Assembly (NCBI RefSeq): GCF_019929345.1
Contig: NZ_JAHZPJ010000001.1
Coordinates: 310,001-374,000, forward strand
Direction: 5' to 3'
DNA: 64,000 bases
DNA from: Streptococcus oralis
GTDB taxonomy: Bacteria; Bacillota; Bacilli; Lactobacillales; Streptococcaceae
Of this stretch, positions 43,600 to 51,066 are shown in pieces. The notes under the pieces are model-generated. The model had not been told where the DNA came from and did not search any database. It worked only from the letters and a program-made list of their open reading frames with translations. The position numbers and the translations under genes were made by a program. How positions within the stretch are numbered: the first letter of the stretch is position 1; every line of letters starts with the position of its first letter.

Positions 43600-45357
43600 T
43601 TAACCTCCTATCTTCCAATTTACGGATTTCTGATATTCATCCCAAAGCTTTTTATAATGCCCATTTATATCTATTAAATCTGCATGCTTGCCTTCTTCTA
43701 CAATTTTCCCCTTATCAATAACGAGAATCTTGTCCGCATCTATTACTGTAGATAATCTATGAGCAATCATCAATGTTGTCTTGCTTTTTGATAGCTTCTT
43801 AAAAGACTCTTGAATCAAATGTTCATTTTCAGGATCTGCAAAGGCTGTAGCTTCATCTAAAATGATAATATCTGCATCTTTCAAAAAAGCTCTCGCTATA
43901 GAAATCCTTTGAGCTTCTCCTCCTGAAAAATATGTGCCTTTAGTTCCGTAAACAGTATCAAGTCCTTTATCTAAATTTTCAATAATATCTTTAGACCCTG
44001 AATTGATTAAGGCATTGTCAATTTCTTCATTAGTTGCATCAGGCTTTCCGATTAAAAGATTATCTCTTAAACTCATTTTAAATAGTTTAGAGTTTTGAAA
44101 AACAAAAGCAATTTTTCTCATTAAAGCCTCTTTTTCAAAATCTTTTATATTAATTCCTCCAATATAAATTTCACCTGTTTTAATATCGTAAAATCGTGCA
44201 GCAAGCCTTGCTATAGTAGTTTTACCACTGCCTGACGATCCGACTAAAGCAACTCGTTCTCCTTTATTCACCTTAAATGAAATATCGTCTAATACATTTT
44301 CATCTTCATAAGAAAAGCTTACATTTTTAAACTCTATCCCAACATCAGAACTTGTTTTATTTCCATAAACAAAATCATCAAACTCAAGTATATTCTCAAT
44401 TTTATCTAAAGCAAGTTCCGCAAAATAACTGGATTGTGTAATCGTCGCAGTTCTCATAATAAAAGTAGCAAATGCCGGTCCTATTAGGAAGTAAATAACA
44501 GAATCTGCAACTACATTAGATAAGTTTCCATTAAATTTTATTAAGAGTAATGCCACAGGTACCAAGAAAAATGCCGTCGATGTAGAAACGGTTTCAAACC
44601 ACGACATTTTATTCGTATAACTCATAGTAAGCTTAAGTACATTGTCTTTTACTTTTATGATTAACGAATATAACTTATCAAAGCTCTCAACACTTTGTGC
44701 AAATGTTTTAACAACAGGAATTCCTCGAACATATTCCACTGTCTGAGAAGATAAATTGGAAAGTCCTGCATAATACTCATCTTTCATTTTTTTTGTTTCG
44801 GCTGTCATCATAGATGACATCAATGTCATACCGATAATCATCGGTATCATACTGGCAAGTCCTAACTTCCAGTTAAACACGAAGAAAAATACAAGCAGGA
44901 CGATTGGCGATATAATGGTCATCGTCATATCAGGAAGTTGATGCGCTAAAAAAGAATGGGTTTCAGACGCTCCGGACACAATTACATTTCTTATCCTTCC
45001 GCTTTCTTTGTCATCGAAATACCCAAGCGGTTTGTTTATTAGTTTTGTTACGGAAGTCTTAATAATGTTATCTTCCACTTCAAATGCAAAAATATGGGAT
45101 AAAATTAAACCTATTAGGTATATGAATAGCCCCAGACCGGCAAAGACTGCTGCATAAATTGAATTTTCCTTTACATAATCAAAATTCACCATCCCATTTA
45201 AAATTAAGTTATTTACAATTCTATGAATATATACCATAGGCATCAAAACCATGACACCTGATACAGCAGACATAACCATAGCAATATAGAGTAAAAAACT
45301 TTTTTTACCACCGTAATCCTTTAGTCTTTTCAGTATTGATTTCTTCTTATTCTTCAC
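43600..45357 (-). CDS. ABC exporter half-transporter, membrane + ATPase (IrtA/YbtP-like)
   Basis: 585 residues from GTG 45355-45357, which has AAAGGAGG at proper distance; the open frame could begin at a TTG 11 codons earlier, inside the leader. Six membrane helices, Walker A LVGSSGSGKTTIARL, signature TYFSGGEAQRISIARA, Walker B IIILDEATAFAD, H-loop MIAHRLSTV. First gene of the five-gene transporter operon, divergent from the AraC regulator and 3 bases from its partner. Confidence 0.86.
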   Translation of the reverse strand: MKNKKKSILKRLKDYGGKKSFLLYIAMVMSAVSGVMVLMPMVYIHRIVNNLILNGMVNFDYVKENSIYAAVFAGLGLFIYLIGLILSHIFAFEVEDNIIKTSVTKLINKPLGYFDDKESGRIRNVIVSGASETHSFLAHQLPDMTMTIISPIVLLVFFFVFNWKLGLASMIPMIIGMTLMSSMMTAETKKMKDEYYAGLSNLSSQTVEYVRGIPVVKTFAQSVESFDKLYSLIIKVKDNVLKLTMSYTNKMSWFETVSTSTAFFLVPVALLLIKFNGNLSNVVADSVIYFLIGPAFATFIMRTATITQSSYFAELALDKIENILEFDDFVYGNKTSSDVGIEFKNVSFSYEDENVLDDISFKVNKGERVALVGSSGSGKTTIARLAARFYDIKTGEIYIGGINIKDFEKEALMRKIAFVFQNSKLFKMSLRDNLLIGKPDATNEEIDNALINSGSKDIIENLDKGLDTVYGTKGTYFSGGEAQRISIARAFLKDADIIILDEATAFADPENEHLIQESFKKLSKSKTTLMIAHRLSTVIDADKILVIDKGKIVEEGKHADLIDINGHYKKLWDEYQKSVNWKIGG

Positions 45358-45530
45358 TGAACAACTCCTCCTTTTTCTTAAAATTAGCAAACCCTATAAA
45401 TAGCCTTTTTAGACTGATTTTAGAGGCTAGTTTTCAAACTCTTTTGCAATACGCATAGTTTTTCTTGTTTTTATCTATTATTTATTTTATAATAAATGAG
45501 GATTTCAATCAATTAGATATGGCTAAATAA

Positions 45531-45561
45531 GTCTATTCGGGATAATGTCTATTCGGGATAA
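45531..45561. promoter_or_regulatory. Tandem operator for the AraC regulator
   Basis: Two perfect copies of the 15-mer GTCTATTCGGGATAA spaced 16 bases start to start (45531-45545, 45547-45561), in the divergent region between the transporter operon and the regulator gene, 24 bases before the regulator ATG. Direct repeats of this spacing are typical AraC-family binding sites. Confidence 0.65.
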
Positions 45562-45584
45562 AATAAAAAGCACGGAGGTATAAT

Positions 45585-46547
45585 ATGAGTGATTTTTATA
45601 ACTTTGTTAAAAACTTTTTTTCTACAGATGAATCTATCGATAATACAAAATACTCCACTGTAGGACATGAATTCCGTTTTAGCACGGATAATGCAGAAGG
45701 CATATATTGGTTTTACGAGGGCGATAATTTCACTATTGATATTTATGATGTTTTCATAAAAAAAGAAATTATCCATACAAGTTTTTCTGGTTTGAATAAT
45801 TTCTATTCCCTTTATTTATCTTATTTAGTTACAGCAAACGGTGAATGTTTTAATCCTTATCAAAATCTTTCTTCAAATTCACTTTTTACTATAAATACAA
45901 AAAATTCTAAAGACTATAGGTTTATACTTCACAAAAACTCTCCTTATTTAGGAATCGGTATAAATTTCAATCAGTCCATGATAGAGCAATGCCTGTCCTC
46001 TTATAAGAATAAAGTCTGTAACTATGAAGATTTATTTTTTAATACCAGCATTATAATAAACAAGCCTTTAGAAAGAATCGCAAAAGATATCCTTAATTGC
46101 AAGATGGCATCTCCTGCTGCTGAAATCTTTTTTGAGTCAAAGGCAAAGGAATGGTTAAGTATTACAATAGACTCTTTTTTAAATAAGTACAGCAATCCAC
46201 TATCTATTGCCGATGATGAGGCTTTGAAAAATGTCGCCAATTATATAGACGATCATTATGCAACATCTATCTCACAGGATACTTTAGAAAAAATATCCAC
46301 TATGAGCGGCACAAAACTAAAAAAGTTATTTAAGCAAAAATATCAATGTACAATTACAGAATATACTCAAAGACGGAGAATGAATATGGCGGAATTACTC
46401 CTACTGAACTCTACCCTTAAAATTCAAGATATAGCAGAGGCTGTAGGATATTCCTCTCACAGTAAATTTAGTACATGCTTCAAAAAATATAAGGGATTTT
46501 ATCCCAAAGACATAAAAAAATATGCGAAAAATAATCTTTCTGATTAA
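45585..46547 (+). CDS. AraC-family transcriptional regulator of the transporter cassette
   Basis: 320 residues. The N-terminal ~210 residues are a variable ligand-sensing region; the C-terminal domain has two helix-turn-helices: ISQDTLEKISTMSGTKLKKLFKQ and the signature KIQDIAEAVGYSSHSKFSTCFKKYKGFYPKD. ATG 45585 with CGGAGG upstream. Divergent from the ABC/ECF operon, which it probably activates in response to its ligand. The pneumococcal AraC/ABC/ABC cluster near SP_1433-1438 is a likely relative, from memory. Confidence 0.88.
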   Translation: MSDFYNFVKNFFSTDESIDNTKYSTVGHEFRFSTDNAEGIYWFYEGDNFTIDIYDVFIKKEIIHTSFSGLNNFYSLYLSYLVTANGECFNPYQNLSSNSLFTINTKNSKDYRFILHKNSPYLGIGINFNQSMIEQCLSSYKNKVCNYEDLFFNTSIIINKPLERIAKDILNCKMASPAAEIFFESKAKEWLSITIDSFLNKYSNPLSIADDEALKNVANYIDDHYATSISQDTLEKISTMSGTKLKKLFKQKYQCTITEYTQRRRMNMAELLLLNSTLKIQDIAEAVGYSSHSKFSTCFKKYKGFYPKDIKKYAKNNLSD

Positions 46548-46619
46548 ATACATAAGGATTTAACTTTGGGGACGGTTGAGTTAGACCTTATTGGAAAATG
46601 TTAAAGTCATAATTGGTAA

Positions 46620-46656
46620 ACCTAAATAAATTATACGTTTAGGTCTTGTTATTATC
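46620..46656 (+). terminator. Probable terminator of the AraC gene
   Basis: ACCTAAA/TTTAGGT stem (46620-46626, 46638-46644) followed by CTTGTTATTATCTT, 73 bases after the AraC stop. Moderate quality. Confidence 0.5.
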
Positions 46657-46760
46657 TTGTAAAATCAGTAAAGTAGCTAATTCTACTATTTTTAGGGACT
46701 TAGTCACAAAGAAAATCAAACAGTTAGACTGACTGTTTGAGTATGAAAAAAGCAGATAAA

Positions 46761-46791
46761 AAATCCCTTGAGTAAATAACTTAGGGGATTT
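46761..46791. terminator. Terminator-like hairpin
   Basis: AAATCCC/GGGATTT stem (46761-46767, 46785-46791), A-rich on the left and with a short T-run on the right, so it could stop either strand. Confidence 0.45.
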
Positions 46792-47219
46792 TAAAGGTTG
46801 GGGTAGGGTATTGAAAAGCTCGTACAAAGTATAATAAAAATCCCCACCAAATTTTGAAAATCTATTGAAATGTATTGAAGTTTATTAGCAGAATACATAA
46901 GTGGAAAGCTTGATTTTAATAAATTTAGAAGATTATTGAAAAAGAAATATCACACTTTCATTCTTATTAAAATCCTTATAACTGTATTTTGAATGATTTT
47001 CCCCAATCAAGCATCCCTCTCTCTTATAAAATATATACATTCAGTTGTATGAAATGTAATGTTGTTCTTATCAGACTTGAAACTTTTACTAATCCAACTA
47101 TTTATCTTACACATTTAGTTTAAACCTATAGTATCCTATTTTCTTAATATTCTACAGTGTAACACTGCATTTATATTATAACGCTAATATGTTCAGAAAA
47201 GAAATACTTTGTAAGTCAA

Positions 47220-47285
47220 TGTCTGTTATAACGGAAATTGTTAGAGATGTCTATCATAACAGAAATTGAGATAATGTCCATAACT
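47220..47285. repeat. Three ~28-bp spaced imperfect repeats, possible IS21-type end
   Basis: TGTCTGTTATAACGGAAATTG (first 20 bases at 47220), TGTCTATCATAACAGAAATT (47248) and TGTCCATAACT (47275) share TGTC-n-TAAC and a 27-28 base period. Multiple terminal repeats of this type occur at IS21-family ends; no transposase is left. Confidence 0.45.
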
Positions 47286-47362
47286 TCCCTGAAGATAAAT
47301 TATGTAATCACAAACTATTTCATATCCAATCTAGTGTAGGTTGTTTGGAGCATATCATCAAC

Positions 47363-47390
47363 AAAAAAAGAACGAGCCAAAACTTCGTTC
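47363..47390 (-). terminator. Terminator after the PBECR4-like gene
   Basis: GAACGA/TCGTTC stem (47370-47375, 47385-47390) with flanking GGAGAACG-type extension and seven T on the minus strand; 48 bases past the gene's stop. Confidence 0.72.
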
Positions 47391-47437
47391 TCCTTATAAT
47401 GATAAAAATATGTTTTATACCACAAAAGATATGTAAA

Positions 47438-48004
47438 CTAATCTTTTAAATAATAAAAAAGTTCCGACGTTTGTAAATGTTTTGAGTAAATTGAAATTAC
47501 TTTTTGACCTTCTGGAAATACTGTCTTTCTCTTCAAATCTAATAAAGATTGAGGAACAATTTTCCTTGATGTCTCTTTCAATGTTAATGCTAGTATCTGT
47601 TTTCTTGTACGTAGAGCATAATCAAACTCCAAATACAAATAACGTCCTGAACCAGTTAGATGAACATGCTTTCCCAATAACTCCTCAATAGATCCTAAAA
47701 CTTGTAACTTTTGCATCGTGGTTCCATCATTTTTTATTTTCAACTCATCAATTATGACATGACTATTTAAACAATCGTCAAAGAAACTGCCTGCACCTTT
47801 TCGGTAATCAACACCACATAGGTGCATGAAATTAGTAGGTGAAAAATGAAGTTCAACACTTTCTATTTCCGTTTCATAATACATGATTTTGCCAACAAAG
47901 TGTTCTTTAAAAAAAGAAGCCGCAATTTGTAACTGAGTAAAAAAACGCTGAAGTTTTATTTTTTCGGTGTAATTTGGATTACGATAATCTCTAGAATTTG
48001 CCAT
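47438..48004 (-). CDS. PBECR4-like domain protein
   Basis: 188 residues from ATG 48002-48004 with GAGGAAA upstream; the open frame extends 43 codons further through a terminator and repeats and is rejected. The region EHFVGKIMYYETEIESVELHFSPTNFMHLCGVDYRKGAGSFFDDCLN resembles the phage barnase-EndoU-ColicinE5/D-RelE nuclease-4 (PBECR4) family, so an RNase or toxin-like role is possible. No partner immunity gene is visible. A terminator stands directly in front of the gene, so expression probably needs readthrough. Confidence 0.6.
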   Translation of the reverse strand: MANSRDYRNPNYTEKIKLQRFFTQLQIAASFFKEHFVGKIMYYETEIESVELHFSPTNFMHLCGVDYRKGAGSFFDDCLNSHVIIDELKIKNDGTTMQKLQVLGSIEELLGKHVHLTGSGRYLYLEFDYALRTRKQILALTLKETSRKIVPQSLLDLKRKTVFPEGQKVISIYSKHLQTSELFYYLKD

Positions 48005-48014
48005 ATTTTCCTCA

Positions 48015-48048
48015 CAAAAAAGGTGGTTTACAGAGTCTGTAAGCCACC
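48015..48048 (-). terminator. Strong terminator between the hydrolase and PBECR4-like genes
   Basis: GGTGGTTTACAGA/TCTGTAAGCCACC hairpin (48022-48034, 48036-48048, one G-T pair) followed on the minus strand by TTTTTT, which ends only 11 bases before the next ATG. Confidence 0.82.
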
Positions 48049-48063
48049 TAGTCAGTCGGTTTA

Positions 48064-48166
48064 TTCTGGTGTCTGCCACCGCTTGGCCATTACGTCCAAG
48101 ATTGCTATCGGATTTCGTTCTGGTGTCCGCCACCGCTTGGCCATTACGTCCAAGATTACTATCAGA
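48064..48166. repeat. Tandem 54-bp repeat after the hydrolase gene
   Basis: Two copies with 54-base period (48064-48117 and 48118-48166), each containing CCACCGCTTGGCCATTACG. Only part of one copy is present in the left duplicate at 38.63-38.66 kb. Non-coding, no obvious hairpin role. Confidence 0.75.
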
Positions 48167-48241
48167 TTGACCATGAGCCGACCACTCATCTACACTATTT
48201 ATTCTACCTGAAAATTATTAAAATTTCAAGTATCAACTTCT

Positions 48242-51055
48242 TTATTTCGTTGTATAGGCAAAACTGATGGCACTATCTGCTTGCGAGATTTTTCTAAAGG
48301 TATAGTTAGGGTTGCCACCATAGTTAGTTTCAGACACAAGGAAAGAACCATCATCATAAACTTTCTCGACAAAAGCCACATGACCATAGTCTGCTGGTGT
48401 CCCATGTGTACCTCCTACAAAAGAAACAATAGCACCTGCTTTTGGTGTGGAACCCGTTTCTCCACCAAGACTTGAAGCTGTCGCAACCCAGTCCTGACCA
48501 TTTCCCATGGTATTAATGATTGAAATCTTTTCTCCATTTCTACCTTTTAATTTTAAGCCTAACTGGTTCATACGAGCCGCAACACCCCATGTACATTGTC
48601 CATAGGCATAGGCCATACCATCTCCACCACCAGGAACAGAATGCTCATACAAGTCCCCACGAACCCCTTCAAGGGATTGCGGGTCACTTTTTGCCTGTCC
48701 TCCATTTGTTTGGCTGAAGCCTTTTTCAATTTGGTAATACCATTCCGTTGCTCTGGTTTGTCTTTCCAGTAGTTTGTCACCAGAATTTCCCTCCCAATAG
48801 GTCAGAAAGAGTTGGGCGAGATTGGCTGCACTGCCCGAATTTCCAAAGAAATCCTTTAACCAACTTTGATAGTAAGGACTATCTCCATGAAGCATAAAGT
48901 CAAGTTGTAGGTCTAAATCATACCATTTCTTATTTTGGGTGCGTGCATAATTTAACAAGGCTGTATGACGTATTGAACCATCTGCAGTATCTGTCCATTG
49001 CCCTAATCCCAAACCTCTATGAAGAATATTAGGATAAGCACCACTATAAATGGCTGGTCCTCCTATCGCTAACCAGCTTTCATCATCCCATGAGGAATCG
49101 GTAGCGCCAACTGGAGGAGATAAATAATCTCCTTCAGCACGTTTTGGATTAATAGAAGACTCTACTGACCAATTTCCTAAAATAGCCGCAATGGCTTGGG
49201 GACTAGCCCCTTGAGATTTCAAAAACTCATAAATATGTTTTGCTCGTTCAAACTCATCTCCACCAAACTGACCAATGGCAGGTAAGATAGTGGTCTGAAG
49301 TTGAATGACTTTTGGAAAATAAAATTGCGGATTGACATACACCAATTTTTCTTTCTTGTTCTTATACTTTTGATAGGAAACTTTCAAACCTGTATCGTCT
49401 GGTGTTTCACCAATAATATCACCTGTTAGGACTCTTGTCCCCTCAATCGCACGGCCATTATGAATAGAATACAAGGTTAAACGACTCTCATTCTCTCCTT
49501 TTCCATTAGTGAGAATTACATTGTCACCATCTAAAGATACTAACCCATCCATTGGTGCGACAATCGTTTGGTGAGCCTTGGCTTCTAGTAGAATGTACTC
49601 CTGAAGAGTAGGTTTTCCGTCTAAATCATAGTATCCATAACGATAAGTCATGGTTAGACTATCTTCGTTGCTTTTCCCCTCAAATGGATTGTCCAATTCC
49701 TGCATGGAAGCATACACACCTTCTTCTTTTAGTTCCTTCATTTCCTCTTGATCATCTTTCGAGAGTTTATACTTAGGAGTTTCATAAAGGTCTTGCATGG
49801 ATTTCAAATCTTCCCCATCGTTTAAATCATGCCACAAAGTAGATAGATAATCCTTGTAAGTTTCTGAACTAAATAAGTGAACTGGTTTGTGTAACTCATA
49901 GTCATGGAATTTAAAGTTCATATACCCCATCACATCATCAACTTTTGTGTAATAGGTAATGCCTTTGTCATTTGTACGAGTATGTTCTGCGTCTTCCCAA
50001 GTTAGGTGGGTATAAGCTTTTGTTAATTCAAATTCATCTTGTTGAATCAAACTAGCAGATGAAAAACCTAAAAAGAAGCTCATCATAAGTAAAAGAAGAA
50101 AGACTATTCCTCCAACTATCCAGGTTGCAGGATTCCCAGCCGCAAATGTAAAGAAGGAAAAGGCTGCTTTTAGTTTTTGATAGATATTTCGGACACTTGT
50201 AAGACCTTGTTTCTTTAATTTTCGATACCGATTTTTAAAGGAACTTGGATTATCTTTCGCTAGTTTCCATCCTTTTCCATCCTTAAAATGATGGTATCGC
50301 TCTTTTGTGTTGGTCAGTCTTTTCTTGGTAAAACGACCTGTTGCTTGTCCTGTTTTGACACTAGCTTTTCCAAGATTATAAGAAAGCCGACTGTAGCGTT
50401 TCCCTTTTCTAATGGTCTCTTGAAGTGTGCGATAACCTTCTAAATCTTCATTTTCTGAAGCTAACTCTCCACCTTCACGTCCAAGGACATAAAGAAAAGT
50501 TTTGGCTTTCCTACTGACTTTTTTGGACTTATAGGCTTGTTTAGTTGATTTTAAATTTTCTTTAGCAGCCTTGACTTCTTTCTTAGCTTTTAATTCTTCT
50601 AAACTCTTCCCTTGAAAGAAAAAATTAGATTTTTGTTTCGATTCCTGACCGTAGAGAAATTTTTGATTGGTTTTTCTTTCTTTACGACTCTCTTTTTTTT
50701 CTTCTTTTGCTTCTACCTTTGCTTCCTTAAATTGCTTCTTGGCTATTTTCAATCGTTTCCTTGCATGAGGCAATCGTCTGTCTCTTAATTCTTTGCGATT
50801 CAAAAGAGATGGAGGACTATTTTGAAGGATGTGATTGTAATCTTCATTTGCTTGTTTTACTCTCTCCTTTGAAGCTTCTCTCATCTTCTCTAGCTTTTGC
50901 TTTATCTCTTTTTTCCATGCTTTTTCATCCAGTACAGAGGAATCTTTTTTCTGTTTCCTTACCTCCTTCTTTCCTTTTTTCAAGAATTTCTTCTCATCTT
51001 TTAGACTTCTTCTAAATGCCTTTCGGGCACGTATGATTTCTCTTTTATCCTTCAT
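48242..51055 (-). CDS. VirB1-like bifunctional cell-wall hydrolase (lysozyme + CHAP) of the transfer apparatus
   Basis: 937 residues. Residues 1-290 are very basic and coiled-coil (cytosolic). One membrane helix near 305-335 (WIVGGIVFLLLLMMSFFLGF). Outside: a ~270-residue stretch with a peptidase-M23-like fragment, a phage-tail-lysozyme domain (~605-790, AILGNWSVESSINPKRAEGD with the catalytic Glu) and a CHAP domain (~800-937, YAYGQCTWGVAARMNQ with catalytic Cys, and GHVAFVEKV with His). It opens peptidoglycan for the conjugation channel. Start preceded by AAGGGGAAGG. It lies 11 bases after virB4. Confidence 0.87.
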   Translation of the reverse strand: MKDKREIIRARKAFRRSLKDEKKFLKKGKKEVRKQKKDSSVLDEKAWKKEIKQKLEKMREASKERVKQANEDYNHILQNSPPSLLNRKELRDRRLPHARKRLKIAKKQFKEAKVEAKEEKKESRKERKTNQKFLYGQESKQKSNFFFQGKSLEELKAKKEVKAAKENLKSTKQAYKSKKVSRKAKTFLYVLGREGGELASENEDLEGYRTLQETIRKGKRYSRLSYNLGKASVKTGQATGRFTKKRLTNTKERYHHFKDGKGWKLAKDNPSSFKNRYRKLKKQGLTSVRNIYQKLKAAFSFFTFAAGNPATWIVGGIVFLLLLMMSFFLGFSSASLIQQDEFELTKAYTHLTWEDAEHTRTNDKGITYYTKVDDVMGYMNFKFHDYELHKPVHLFSSETYKDYLSTLWHDLNDGEDLKSMQDLYETPKYKLSKDDQEEMKELKEEGVYASMQELDNPFEGKSNEDSLTMTYRYGYYDLDGKPTLQEYILLEAKAHQTIVAPMDGLVSLDGDNVILTNGKGENESRLTLYSIHNGRAIEGTRVLTGDIIGETPDDTGLKVSYQKYKNKKEKLVYVNPQFYFPKVIQLQTTILPAIGQFGGDEFERAKHIYEFLKSQGASPQAIAAILGNWSVESSINPKRAEGDYLSPPVGATDSSWDDESWLAIGGPAIYSGAYPNILHRGLGLGQWTDTADGSIRHTALLNYARTQNKKWYDLDLQLDFMLHGDSPYYQSWLKDFFGNSGSAANLAQLFLTYWEGNSGDKLLERQTRATEWYYQIEKGFSQTNGGQAKSDPQSLEGVRGDLYEHSVPGGGDGMAYAYGQCTWGVAARMNQLGLKLKGRNGEKISIINTMGNGQDWVATASSLGGETGSTPKAGAIVSFVGGTHGTPADYGHVAFVEKVYDDGSFLVSETNYGGNPNYTFRKISQADSAISFAYTTK

Positions 51056-51066
51056 TTACCTTCCCC

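Larger units (their letters stand above)
46548..47362. other. Intergenic region, decayed, between cassette and ICE backbone
   Basis: About 800 bases without a credible gene; a 62-codon minus-strand frame at 46639-46827 has no ribosome site and overlaps hairpins. It contains two terminator-like hairpins and a set of short repeats described separately. Probably the right-hand flank of the imported cassette. Confidence 0.5.

Noticed and set aside
46639..46827. 62-codon minus-strand open frame after the AraC gene
   Set aside because: No ribosome site, overlaps a terminator-like hairpin, low-complexity product.
48005..48133. 43-codon N-terminal extension of the PBECR4-like gene
   Set aside because: It would translate through a terminator hairpin and tandem repeats; the ATG at 48004 has a proper ribosome site.
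48064..48166. Possible CRISPR-like array
   Set aside because: Only two directly adjacent 54-base copies, no spacers and no cas genes.
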